Shown here: positions 1-7,898 of the stretch, in pieces
Numbering within the stretch: position 1 is the first letter of the stretch
How the letters are laid out: every line of letters begins with the position of its first letter
NCBI GenBank assembly: GCA_965117015.1
Contig: OZ220747.1
Coordinates: 2,108,001-2,172,000, forward strand
Reading direction: 5' to 3'
DNA length: 64,000 nt
Origin: Aldehydirespirator sp965117015
Lineage (GTDB): Bacteria; Actinomycetota; Acidimicrobiia; Acidimicrobiales; Aldehydirespiratoraceae
The notes under the pieces: model-generated
The model's input: the letters and a program-made list of their open reading frames with translations, nothing else
Told to the model about the DNA's origin: nothing
The model's database searches: none
Position numbers and translations under genes: made by a program

Positions 1-128
1 ACTACATCCGCTCGGCCGACGGCAAGGTTCTGCGCTGCCGCACCACCGGCGCGCCCCGCTTCGGTATCGGCGCCGACGTCGACATCTGCCACAGCGGCGA
101 GCGCACCGTCGCCTTCCCCCGGGGCTAG
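1..128 (+). CDS. C-terminal end of an ABC transporter ATPase (TOBE region), truncated by window edge
   Basis: Only the last 41 codons are visible, in the frame beginning at base 3, and they end at a TAG at 126-128. The residues (DGKVLRCRTTGAPRFGIGA, then a short strand-rich tail) look like the TOBE beta-barrel that ends PotA/MalK-type importer ATPases. No ATPase motif is inside the window, so the family rests on this tail alone. The gene converges on the Rieske oxygenase with no spacer between the two stop codons. Another beta-barrel C-terminus is possible. Confidence 0.5.
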   Translation, partial: YIRSADGKVLRCRTTGAPRFGIGADVDICHSGERTVAFPRG

Positions 129-1169
129 CTAGCCGGACGCCTCCGCGCCGGTTTCGGCTACCAGGTCGGCCAGCATGCGGCGCATCTCCAGGGTGATGCG
201 GTCGGCCTTGGAGTGGTACTCGAGCGCCGGGACCAGCGGCACGGCTTTGGTGCCGATGCGCTGGAGCAGGGCGCTGTCCTCGGCCGCCACCGCCTGCTGG
301 AAGGCCACCGTGTCGGCAATGGCGCCGGGTTCGTCCGGTATGTCGTTGCGGTAGTCGGTGCAGTAGAGCCGGGTGGTGGCCGCGTCGACCGGCTGGTGGC
401 AGAAGCTGATGGTCAGCACCATGCCCTCGGTGGGGTAGCCGATGCGCAGGTACACGTGGTGGGGGGCGGTGAACACGAACAGCAGATCCCGCTCCACCAC
501 CTTGTAGTCGCCGTCGGCGCCCATCGAGTCGTCGAGGGCCTTGGTGAAGTGGCGGTGGTGGGCGGTGAAGCGCCAGCCGTCGCGTTCCATCTTGTAGTCC
601 CGCACCAGCTTGTCGTCCGGGTCGCCGAACGTGCCCAGGTGCACGAACGGCAGGTGGCCGAGGTCGAGGAAGTTGTCGGCCATCTGGGCCGCTCCCGCGT
701 TCCAGTCGGACGGGGGCAGGTGGCAGGTGACGAAGCTGGAGTCGTGGTGCTCGGGGACCTCCGGCAGCGGCGCGATGGGGTCCTCCGGCGCCAGCCACAC
801 CAGGTCCAGCGCCTCGGCCACTCCCGCAGCCGCAGTGGCGCACGCCCGCGCCGGTATGGGCAGGTCCGGATCGACCGCCGGTATCTCCACGCAGGTGCCG
901 TCGGCCGCGAACCGGAAGCCGTGGTAGGCGCATCGCAGGGTGTCGCCCTCGATGGTCCCCGCGCTGAGCGGCGAGTAGCGGTGCGGGCAGGGATCCCTGA
1001 GAGCGGCCAGTTCGCCTCCTAGCCGCACCAGGCACCAGCGCTCGCCCAGCAAGTCCACCGCCACGGGCTGGTCGTCACCGATGTCCGCGCTGCGGGCCAC
1101 CGGATGCCAGCACCGTCGCAGCGCCGGATGCTCGTTGTCGATCCAGGTTGTGCTCCAGTCCGCGGTCAT
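129..1169 (-). CDS. Rieske [2Fe-2S] aromatic-ring/N- or O-demethylating oxygenase
   Basis: This 346-residue protein has an N-terminal Rieske domain: CPHRYSPLSAG at about residues 61-71 and CAYHGFRF about 10 residues later supply the two Cys and two His of the cluster. The C-terminal half carries the mononuclear iron motif NFLDLGHLPFVH. Length and layout match single-component oxygenases of the vanillate demethylase/phenylpropionate dioxygenase type, which take electrons from a separate reductase; none is encoded nearby. The start overlaps the stop of the upstream amidohydrolase by four bases (ATGA), so it is the last gene of the panB-like/amidohydrolase operon. The substrate is unknown; N- or O-demethylation or ring hydroxylation are all possible. 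Confidence 0.9.
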   Translation of the reverse strand: MTADWSTTWIDNEHPALRRCWHPVARSADIGDDQPVAVDLLGERWCLVRLGGELAALRDPCPHRYSPLSAGTIEGDTLRCAYHGFRFAADGTCVEIPAVDPDLPIPARACATAAAGVAEALDLVWLAPEDPIAPLPEVPEHHDSSFVTCHLPPSDWNAGAAQMADNFLDLGHLPFVHLGTFGDPDDKLVRDYKMERDGWRFTAHHRHFTKALDDSMGADGDYKVVERDLLFVFTAPHHVYLRIGYPTEGMVLTISFCHQPVDAATTRLYCTDYRNDIPDEPGAIADTVAFQQAVAAEDSALLQRIGTKAVPLVPALEYHSKADRITLEMRRMLADLVAETGAEASG

Positions 1170-2746
1170 CGTGCCGATCCCCCTTGCCGTGGCCGTTCGG
1201 CTGCTCCGTCGCCGAATTGGCAGCGCTGAGTGCCCAAATGGGCGTCCTGGGCTGCCAATTCCGATTCACCGAAGGCGGGTGTGATCTGGGCCAGGCGCTC
1301 CACGGGGGCTGGTTGGGCCATCTCGTAGTCGTGGATTTCGGTCAGCACGCCGACGTAGCGGTCGTAGAAGGCCTGACGCTCGGGCAAGTGCTCGTGGAGG
1401 CGCCGCTGCAGGTCGCGGGACCTCGCGGCCATGGCATCGGTGTCCACGCGGGTAGATCGGCCCCCGGACACCACCACCTCCCCGTCGACGATCACGGTGT
1501 GCACCGACTCCCCGTGCTCGGCCAGAACCAGGCTCGTGACCAAGCCCTCGGCGTGCACCGGCACATGGCGCTCGGTGTCCAGCAGCACGATGTCGGCGGC
1601 GCTTCCCGGTTGCAGCGAGCCCAGCGGCTGACCCAGCGCGGCGGCTCCGCCCTGAAGGCCCATCCTCCAGATCGCGGGGGCTTGCGGCCAGCGCAGGTGG
1701 GATCCGTGCAGGGTCTGCAACAGAGTGGCGAACTTCATGGCCTCGAACATGTTCTGGTTGTCGTTGGAGGCCGCACCGTCTGCGCCCAGTGCCACACTGG
1801 CACCGCCCTCGAGCAGGTCGGCCACCGGCAGGATCCCGGATCCGCACCGCAGGTTCGACACCGGGTTGTGCACGATCGTGGCCCCGCATCGCCGCACCGT
1901 CGCGTATTCGTCGGGGTCCATCCACACGCAATGAGCCAGGCTCGAGCCCGGGTACAGCATCCCCAGGTCCTCCAGGTACGACACGCTGGACCGCCCGTAG
2001 CGCTCGAGGTTGGCGGCGATCTGGGTCTTGGTCTCGAGCACATGGGTGTGGAACCCCGCGCCGCGCTCGCGGGCCAGGCGGGCCAGGCCGTCCATCAGCT
2101 CGTGGCTGCAGCGCTGAGGGGCCGAGGGACCCACCATCGGGATGAGCCGGGAGTGGGCGCCCTGCCAGCGGTCGAAGAACCCGGTCATGGACTCGAGCAG
2201 GCCCTGCGGGTCGAACGGGTCGCCGAGCGGCTCGGGTTTCGGCTGGGACGCGCCTGCGAACGACATCGTGTCGAAGATGTCGAGGTCGCCGATCATGGGT
2301 GCCAGCCCGGCCCGCATCCCGGCGTCGGCGTAGGCGCTCATGACGGCCTCGGAGTAGTCCTCGAAGTCCCACGGCGGAACCCAGCCGTGGTCGAGCACCG
2401 CGGTGCAGCCCGATTCGAGCATCTCCAGTGCACCGGCCATGGCCAACGTGTAGCGGTCGTCGGCGGTGATGGGGCACTTCCCGAACACCGCCCACATCAG
2501 CCACAGGTCGAGCGGCAGGTTGGGGGTCGTTCCCCGGTCGAGGTTCTGGCCCGAGTGGGTGTGGGCATTGATCAGGCCCGGCGTGGCCACCATGCCCTCG
2601 GCCTCCACCACTTGCGCCGACCCCGGGCGCAGCCCCGGGCCGACCTCGGTGATGGTGCCGTCTTCGGCTCTGATGTCCGCGGCCCGCAGGGAACCCTCGG
2701 TGTCGAGGATCGTCGCGCCCCGAACCAGCAGCTCCGAAGTGCTCAT
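1166..2746 (-). CDS. Amidohydrolase of the cytosine deaminase/chlorohydrolase (ATZ/TRZ, SsnA) type
   Basis: The protein is 526 residues long. It starts with the usual small beta-sandwich and then a TIM-barrel with a complete metal site: HTHS at residues 62-65, HTHVLET (His plus catalytic Glu), HCVWMD, and the Asp in GADGAASND. That set is typical of deaminases and dechlorinases acting on N-heterocycles (guanine, cytosine, methylthioadenosine, triazines). It is the third gene of a minus-strand operon: 13 bases separate it from the upstream amidohydrolase and it overlaps the Rieske gene by ATGA. It most likely hydrolyses an amino or amide group of a ring compound; the substrate cannot be read from sequence. 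Confidence 0.9.
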   Translation of the reverse strand: MSTSELLVRGATILDTEGSLRAADIRAEDGTITEVGPGLRPGSAQVVEAEGMVATPGLINAHTHSGQNLDRGTTPNLPLDLWLMWAVFGKCPITADDRYTLAMAGALEMLESGCTAVLDHGWVPPWDFEDYSEAVMSAYADAGMRAGLAPMIGDLDIFDTMSFAGASQPKPEPLGDPFDPQGLLESMTGFFDRWQGAHSRLIPMVGPSAPQRCSHELMDGLARLARERGAGFHTHVLETKTQIAANLERYGRSSVSYLEDLGMLYPGSSLAHCVWMDPDEYATVRRCGATIVHNPVSNLRCGSGILPVADLLEGGASVALGADGAASNDNQNMFEAMKFATLLQTLHGSHLRWPQAPAIWRMGLQGGAAALGQPLGSLQPGSAADIVLLDTERHVPVHAEGLVTSLVLAEHGESVHTVIVDGEVVVSGGRSTRVDTDAMAARSRDLQRRLHEHLPERQAFYDRYVGVLTEIHDYEMAQPAPVERLAQITPAFGESELAAQDAHLGTQRCQFGDGAAERPRQGGSAR

Positions 2747-2759
2747 GGCTGCGGATCCA

Positions 2760-4217
2760 TCACAGGTAGTCGACGTTGGTGCCGAGCTGCACGTAGCGGC
2801 GGGGCGCCATCTCGGCGATCATGCGGGCGCCCAGCGCCTCGGCCTCGTCGAGGAGCTCGTCCTCGTCGATGGTGAGCAGCCGGCCCTCGTGCATCACCAA
2901 CTGCCCGGCCACGATGGTGGACTCGGCGTCGGTCCCTACCCCGTAGCGCACCAGCGTGGCCACCGGGTCCGTCGACGGGGTGAGCCGCACGTTGTTGGCG
3001 TCGATCACGCAGATGTCGGCCGCCTTGCCCTCCTCCAGCGACCCGATCTCGTCGTCCCACAGCAGCAGCCGGGCCGCGTCGATGGTGCCCATCTCGAAGG
3101 CGTCGTTGCAGGAGAACCCGTAGGGATCGAACAGCGGCATGGCCGCCTGGTTGTGCATGATGTGGGCGATCCGCATCAGCTTCAGGAGGTCGTTGATGAT
3201 GGTGTCGCAGCCCAGCCCGACGGTTATGCCCCGGGCCCGCATCAGCGGCACCCGGGTGACCGCCGACATGATGTCGGTGCACACCACCGGGGCGTGGGCC
3301 AGCTTGGCCCCGGCCTCGGCCATCAGGTCGATCTCGCGGTCGGTGGTGAGCATGGCGTGGATGGCGACCAGCCGCTCCGTCAGCGCGCCGATGGAGGCGA
3401 GGTGCTCCAGCGGGCGGTGCCCGAACAGCGAAACGCTCAGCTCTATCTCCTCGCGGTCGCGGTTGATGTGGGTCATGATGCCGGTGCCCCACTCCTGGAC
3501 CAGTTCGTCGGTGGCCAGGTAGCGCTCGTCCGAGCACGACGGCACGCCCAGGTTGTGCACCCAGGGCCGCAGCCGGCCCTGCCCCTTGGTGAACCACTTG
3601 GCGAAGAACTCCTTGGTGTAGTCGAGGTCGTCGGCCAGGGCGGCCGGGTCGTCGCGGTACCAGGACTTCTCGGTGATCTGCTCGTAGTTGCCGGCCAGCC
3701 GCGACTCGCGGTCCCACATGCCCCGGGCCAGGGCGCAGCGGATGCCGGTCTCCATCACCGTCTCGGCGATGGGCTCCTCGTGGTCCACCGTGCAAGTGGT
3801 CTCGGTCATGGTGGTGACGCCGGCGCGCAGCAGCTGGGCGAAGGCCACCCGGGCGCTGACCCGCACGTCGTCGGTGTCCTGGATGGCCTCGGCCGGGATG
3901 TAGATGCGATAGATGTTGGGGAAGTCCTCCACCGTGCTCTCCCGGCACAGGGCCTGGGCGATGTGGTTGTGGCAGTCGATCAGCCCGGGGATCACGTAGC
4001 GCCTGGCCCCGCCGATGCGTCGGGCGTCGGGGTGGCGGGCCCGCAGGTCGACCGCGTCCCCCACCCCTGCGATGCGGTCGCCGGCGACGGCCACCGCACC
4101 GTTGGTGATGACCCGCCGCTCGGGATCCATGGTCACCACCGTGCCCTCGACCAGCATCGAGACCGGCTCGGCTGGTGCGTCGGTGCCTAGGGCTGCGGCC
4201 TGGCCATTTCCGTCCAT
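2760..4217 (-). CDS. Second amidohydrolase of the ATZ/TRZ superfamily, altered at the catalytic Glu position
   Basis: The protein has 485 residues with a metal-dependent amidohydrolase fold. Visible ligands are HNH at residues 83-85, H250 in THINRD, H287 in IHAML and D338 in GLGCD. In deaminases the residue three after the third His is Glu (HxxE); here it is R253, so the proton-shuttling acid seems lost or moved. The ATG at 4217 has a strong GGAGGAG five bases upstream and lies 31 bases inside the 3' end of the panB-like gene, which implies translational coupling. It is only about a third similar to the next amidohydrolase by eye, so the two probably do different steps. Confidence 0.88.
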   Translation of the reverse strand: MDGNGQAAALGTDAPAEPVSMLVEGTVVTMDPERRVITNGAVAVAGDRIAGVGDAVDLRARHPDARRIGGARRYVIPGLIDCHNHIAQALCRESTVEDFPNIYRIYIPAEAIQDTDDVRVSARVAFAQLLRAGVTTMTETTCTVDHEEPIAETVMETGIRCALARGMWDRESRLAGNYEQITEKSWYRDDPAALADDLDYTKEFFAKWFTKGQGRLRPWVHNLGVPSCSDERYLATDELVQEWGTGIMTHINRDREEIELSVSLFGHRPLEHLASIGALTERLVAIHAMLTTDREIDLMAEAGAKLAHAPVVCTDIMSAVTRVPLMRARGITVGLGCDTIINDLLKLMRIAHIMHNQAAMPLFDPYGFSCNDAFEMGTIDAARLLLWDDEIGSLEEGKAADICVIDANNVRLTPSTDPVATLVRYGVGTDAESTIVAGQLVMHEGRLLTIDEDELLDEAEALGARMIAEMAPRRYVQLGTNVDYL

Positions 4218-5056
4218 GGCACTCCTCCGATCGATGTCGTGCCGTCGTTGCCAACATCTTCGCCGGTGTCGAGCACCTCGATGAACTCGGCCAGCTCGGC
4301 GTCGTCGATCTGCAGCTTGTGCTCGTCGGCGGGGTATGCCCCGCCCTCCACGTCGGCCCGGTACTCGCCGTAGGCGGCCACCCGCTCGGCATGGAGGCGC
4401 TCGTACTCAGCTTGGAAGTCGCGGTACTTCTTGGAGTGGCGCGGGTAGTGCCCGGTGTTCGTGCCCAGGATGTCCATGCTGAACAGGTACTGGGCGTCGC
4501 ACCCGGCCCCGGACCCCATCGAGATCAAGAACAGCGACGAGCGCTGGGAGATGGCGGCCGCCACCGGCTCGGGCACGAGCTCGATCTCCGCGGCGAAGGC
4601 TCCGGCGTCCTCCAGGGCCCGGGCCTGGCGCCACACCCTCAGCGCGGTCTCGGCCGTCTTGCCGGTGGCCCGGTACCCGCCGTACCAGGTCCGGTGGGTG
4701 GGGATGAACCCTATGTGGCCCACCACGGCCAGACCCTCGGCCGCGAGCCGGGCCACAGTGTCGAGACCCGCCGCGCAGTACACCGCGTCGGCGCCGAGGC
4801 GGTACATGGCCATACCCATGCGCAGGTACTCGTCGGTGGTGGCGTGAACCCCGTAGGCCAGCGCGGCGATGATGAACGTGGTCGGTGCGGCCTCCCGGAC
4901 CTCACGGCTCATCGTCTCATCGGGCAGGCACATCATGTCGAGGCCGGCCTCCTCCACCGCCCGGACCTCCTCGAGGGACAGCACGAATACGTCGGTGAGC
5001 TGGCGCTTTCCCTTGCCGGCCAGAAGGTCGGCCACGGTGGGCTTGACCCTTGTCAC
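4187..5056 (-). CDS. PanB-like protein (ketopantoate hydroxymethyltransferase paralogue) with altered active site
   Basis: This 289-residue protein aligns along its length with 3-methyl-2-oxobutanoate hydroxymethyltransferase. GHIGFIPT, GGYRATGKT, ALEDAGAFA and GSGAGCDAQYLFSMDILG match the C-terminal two thirds of PanB. Compared with E. coli PanB, D45, H136 and E181 are kept (D46, H114, E159), but metal ligand D84 is Ala65, K112 is Tyr93 and E114 is Ala95. A block of about 20 residues after the first Asp is missing. True pantothenate synthesis is therefore unlikely. It heads the catabolic minus operon and probably does an aldol or retro-aldol or lyase step in that pathway. GTG at 5056 is chosen because the frame loses similarity upstream; the ribosome site is weak. 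Confidence 0.8.
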   Translation of the reverse strand: MTRVKPTVADLLAGKGKRQLTDVFVLSLEEVRAVEEAGLDMMCLPDETMSREVREAAPTTFIIAALAYGVHATTDEYLRMGMAMYRLGADAVYCAAGLDTVARLAAEGLAVVGHIGFIPTHRTWYGGYRATGKTAETALRVWRQARALEDAGAFAAEIELVPEPVAAAISQRSSLFLISMGSGAGCDAQYLFSMDILGTNTGHYPRHSKKYRDFQAEYERLHAERVAAYGEYRADVEGGAYPADEHKLQIDDAELAEFIEVLDTGEDVGNDGTTSIGGVPWTEMARPQP

Positions 5057-5078
5057 GCCCTGAAGACAATCACAAGAC

Positions 5079-5093
5079 TTTGATAGGATCAAA
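5079..5093. promoter_or_regulatory. Candidate operator TTTGA-N5-TCAAA in the divergent promoter
   Basis: Perfect dyad TTTGATAGGATCAAA (six-base arms, three-base centre) in the 45-base gap between the panB-like start (5056) and the aldo-keto reductase start (5102). It could control both operons. The same arms recur upstream of the NMT1-type ABC operon at 14125-14139. The XRE-cupin protein encoded at 7260-7871 is the natural candidate to bind it (inference). Confidence 0.55.
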
Positions 5094-5101
5094 CACGCTT
5101 G

Positions 5102-6034
5102 ATGCGAGATCCCCTGGACGAAGTAGAGCTTGCACGGACCGGGCTCCGGGTCCGGCGCCTGGCGCTGGGGACCGCACCACTGGCCTCGATCTTCTGGGGC
5201 AACGACTCCGACACTGCGGTGCGCACCGTGTCGCGGGCCCTCGAACTCGGCATCCGGTTCTTCGACACCGCGCCCTTCTACGGGTTGGGAGAGGCTGAGC
5301 GCCGCTTGGGGCGGGCGCTGGCCGGTGCCGGCGGCGAGCGGCCGGTCATCGCCACCAAGGCCGGCCGGATACTGACTGATCAGCCCGACGGGTCGGTCGA
5401 CGTCCATTTCGACTTCGGCTACGACGCCGCCCGGCAGTCCTTGGAGTCGAGTCTCGAGCGCCTGGGAGTGGACCGCGTCGACATCGTGCACATCCACGAC
5501 CCCGACGACCACATCCACGAAGCGCTGGAGGGCACCTATAGGGCCCTGGTGGCGCTGAGGGACGAAGGCGTGATCGGCGCGGTTTCGCTGGGCACCAACT
5601 CGGTGGGGACCGCGGCCGCCTTCCTGGAGCGGGCCGACCTCGACTGCATGCTGGTCGCCGGCCGCTACACGCTGCTCGACCGGTCGGCCGCCGACCTGAT
5701 CGAGGCCTGCGCCGAGCGGGGGGTCGCCTACCTGGCCGCGGGGGTGTTCAACAGCGGAGTGCTCGCCCGCCCCCGAGCCGGCTCCTGGTACGACTACGGC
5801 CCGGCCTCCGACGCGACGCTCGCTCGGGCGGCCGCCATCGACTCGGTCTGCCGGCGACACGGCGTGACGCTGCGGGCGGCGGCGCTGAGCTTCCCGCACA
5901 CCAACCCCGCCGTCACCTCCGTCATCGTGGGGATGGCCTCGCCGGCCGAGGTGGACGAGAATCTGGCCGCGCTGCGCCAACCGATGCCCGACGATCTGTG
6001 GCTGGAGCTGCAAGAAACGGAGTCACAAGCATGA
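5102..6034 (+). CDS. Aldo-keto reductase (D-threo-aldose/fucose dehydrogenase-like)
   Basis: The protein is about 310 residues long with the catalytic tetrad of the family: Asp and Tyr in FFDTAPFYGLGEAE, Lys in VIATKAGR and His in DIVHIHDPDD. The whole TIM-barrel is present, including the NAD(P)-binding C-terminus (SVIVGMASPAEVDEN). It resembles L-fucose/D-threo-aldose 1-dehydrogenases. An alternative TTG lies one codon upstream; ATG at 5102 is preferred. It is the first gene of the plus operon and overlaps the enolase-superfamily gene by ATGA. Likely role: NAD(P)-linked oxidation or reduction of a carbonyl or sugar-like intermediate whose product feeds the dehydratase downstream. Confidence 0.9.
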   Translation: MRDPLDEVELARTGLRVRRLALGTAPLASIFWGNDSDTAVRTVSRALELGIRFFDTAPFYGLGEAERRLGRALAGAGGERPVIATKAGRILTDQPDGSVDVHFDFGYDAARQSLESSLERLGVDRVDIVHIHDPDDHIHEALEGTYRALVALRDEGVIGAVSLGTNSVGTAAAFLERADLDCMLVAGRYTLLDRSAADLIEACAERGVAYLAAGVFNSGVLARPRAGSWYDYGPASDATLARAAAIDSVCRRHGVTLRAAALSFPHTNPAVTSVIVGMASPAEVDENLAALRQPMPDDLWLELQETESQA

Positions 6035-7230
6035 GAATCGAGAGCGTGCGGGCCGTGCTAGCCGGCTACCGCAAGATCGACCCCGACATGGAGCGCAGCT
6101 TCGCGCTGGTGCGCATCGAGACCGACGACGGCACTGTCGGCTGGGGCGAGGCGTCCACCAACTGGGGGCACTCGTATCCCACCGTGTTCCGGGCCGCGGT
6201 CGACGACGTGTGCGCCCGTCACCTGGAGGGACGCGACCCGCTAGCCATCCGCGACCGGGTGGCCGACCTGCGGGTGGCGCTCGACGGCTACCTCGGCTGG
6301 GAGGGCTTGACCAGCCAGACCATCGGCGCCATCGAGATCGCCCTGTGGGACATCCTCGGCAAGACGCTGGACGCGCCGGTGCACCGGCTGCTGGGCGGCA
6401 GCGCCTATGAGATCCCGCTCTACGGCACCGGCACGACCATGTTCGAGGAGAGCGCGGTGTGGCACGCCCACTACTTCGACCAGTGCATGGACCTGGGCTT
6501 CGCCGGCGTCAAAGTGCGGCTGGGCCGGACCATCGACGGCGACGAGGAGGCCGTCGCCACGGTCCGGGAACACGTCGGCGCAGGCAAGCTCATGGGCGTC
6601 GACTCCTACTGGTTTCACGATCCCGACTCGGCCATCGAGTTGTGCCGCCGCATCGCGCCCTACAGCATCCACTTCTTCGAGGAGCCCGTGCCCCAGTACC
6701 AGGTCGAGGGCCTGGAGCGGCTCCAGCACAACTCGCCCATACGGGTGGCGGTGGGGGAGCGGGTCTACTCGCCCCGCATGTACGCCGAGCTGGCCCGGCG
6801 CGACGCGGCCCGGGTGTTCGAGCCCGACGCCACCCTCACCGGCGGGATCCTCAACTGCCTGGAGATCGCCGACCTCGCGGCCCGGTCCTCGATCGAGGTC
6901 ATCCCCCATGTGGGCGGGCCCACGGTGGTGGGGCTGGCCGCCAACCTCCACTGGGCCACCGCGGCCAGGGTGCGGCTGTGCGAGTACGACATCGATCCCC
7001 ACCAACCGATGATCACCGACATCGGCCACAACCCGGGCCTCGCGCTGACCGACCTCGAAGGCGGGCACATCACCGCGCCCACCGGGCCCGGCCTCGGCGT
7101 GGACATCGACGAGGAGAAGCTGGCCGCTCACCCCTACCGCGAGGGCGACACCTACGCCGAGCTGTTCCCCGAGCACGAGTCGGGCCGCACCGCTGCCGGC
7201 AGCGGACCGGCTGACGCCTCCGGCGCCTGA
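6031..7230 (+). CDS. Mandelate racemase/muconate lactonizing enzyme family protein (enolase superfamily)
   Basis: This 399-residue protein has an enolase-type N-terminal cap and a beta-barrel. The three Mg ligands are visible with the usual 26-residue spacing: Asp in GVDSYW, Glu in FFEEPVP and Glu in AVGERVYS. A KVR motif on the second strand and His in IPHVGG are the likely acid/base pair of the mandelate racemase subgroup. Such enzymes dehydrate sugar acids or racemise carboxylates. The frame is open for 33 bases upstream, but ATG at 6031 overlaps the reductase stop as ATGA and starts the conserved MRIESVRAV. A reductase-dehydratase pair suggests a hydroxyacid or sugar-acid step. Confidence 0.92.
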   Translation: MRIESVRAVLAGYRKIDPDMERSFALVRIETDDGTVGWGEASTNWGHSYPTVFRAAVDDVCARHLEGRDPLAIRDRVADLRVALDGYLGWEGLTSQTIGAIEIALWDILGKTLDAPVHRLLGGSAYEIPLYGTGTTMFEESAVWHAHYFDQCMDLGFAGVKVRLGRTIDGDEEAVATVREHVGAGKLMGVDSYWFHDPDSAIELCRRIAPYSIHFFEEPVPQYQVEGLERLQHNSPIRVAVGERVYSPRMYAELARRDAARVFEPDATLTGGILNCLEIADLAARSSIEVIPHVGGPTVVGLAANLHWATAARVRLCEYDIDPHQPMITDIGHNPGLALTDLEGGHITAPTGPGLGVDIDEEKLAAHPYREGDTYAELFPEHESGRTAAGSGPADASGA

Positions 7231-7259
7231 CCGGTCGGGCCGCAAGTACCCTCCCGCCG

Positions 7260-7871
7260 ATGGCCGCCAGCGCACAGCCCCAGCCTCAGACCCGCCGCGA
7301 CCACGACACCCGGGCGCTGGAGGAGTTGGGCCAGGCGGTACGCACCCGCCGCAACCAGCTTGGACTCACGCTCAGCCAGGTAGCCGACCAGGCCGGTCTG
7401 TCGGTGCCGTTCCTGAGCCAGGTCGAGACCAGCTTCGCCGCTCCCAGCCTGACCTCCCTGTTCGCTATCGCCAGGGTGTTGGAGACCACGCCCGAGCGGC
7501 TGTTGGCCGGCCCGGTGTCGGCCGACGTGGTGGTCACCGGTTCCGGCGAGGGCCAGCGCTACGACATCACCGACGCGCCCCAGACCGCGTTCCGCCGCCA
7601 GCTCAGCGGCCTGGAGGAGCCGTTCAGTGCAGCCGAGTACGTGGTGGAGCCCGGCTCAAAGCTGGGCGGGTTCTTCGCCTCGGAGGGCCGCGAGATGATC
7701 CATGTCACCGAGGGAATGCTGGCCGTGGACCTCGACGACGGCGACGGCGTCGTCGTCACCCACCGCCTGGCTGCTGGCGACACCATGATCTACTCCACCG
7801 CAACCCGCCATCGCTGGCACCACCTCGGATCGGAGACCACCCGCTTCGTCCACGTCTCCGCCCCCGGCTAG
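7260..7871 (+). CDS. XRE-family transcriptional regulator with C-terminal cupin domain
   Basis: The 203-residue protein has a helix-turn-helix at about residues 20-72 (LGLTLSQVADQAGLSVPFLSQ) and a cupin barrel at about 110-195 (EGREMIHVTEGMLAVDL, then a TRHRWHHLGSE His-rich strand). HTH-XRE plus cupin proteins usually sense a small ligand of the pathway beside them and repress or activate its genes. It lies 29 bases behind the enolase-family gene and is probably co-transcribed with it. It is the only regulator within the first 14 kb, so the TTTGA-N5-TCAAA dyads at 5079 and 14123 are tentatively its operators. Confidence 0.9.
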   Translation: MAASAQPQPQTRRDHDTRALEELGQAVRTRRNQLGLTLSQVADQAGLSVPFLSQVETSFAAPSLTSLFAIARVLETTPERLLAGPVSADVVVTGSGEGQRYDITDAPQTAFRRQLSGLEEPFSAAEYVVEPGSKLGGFFASEGREMIHVTEGMLAVDLDDGDGVVVTHRLAAGDTMIYSTATRHRWHHLGSETTRFVHVSAPG

Positions 7872-7898
7872 CCGGAAACGGTACGGCCGCGGCCCGCC

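Noticed and set aside
1148..2875. Long open frame on the plus strand (575 codons)
   Set aside because: It is antisense to the amidohydrolase gene, whose protein shows clear catalytic motifs. Long antisense frames are expected at this GC content.
4187..5056. Calling the PanB-like gene panB
   Set aside because: Key metal and substrate residues are replaced and the context is catabolic, so the symbol would mislead.
5057..6013. 5' extension of the panB-like frame on the minus strand
   Set aside because: It is antisense to the aldo-keto reductase and has no similarity to PanB; the start was set at GTG 5056.
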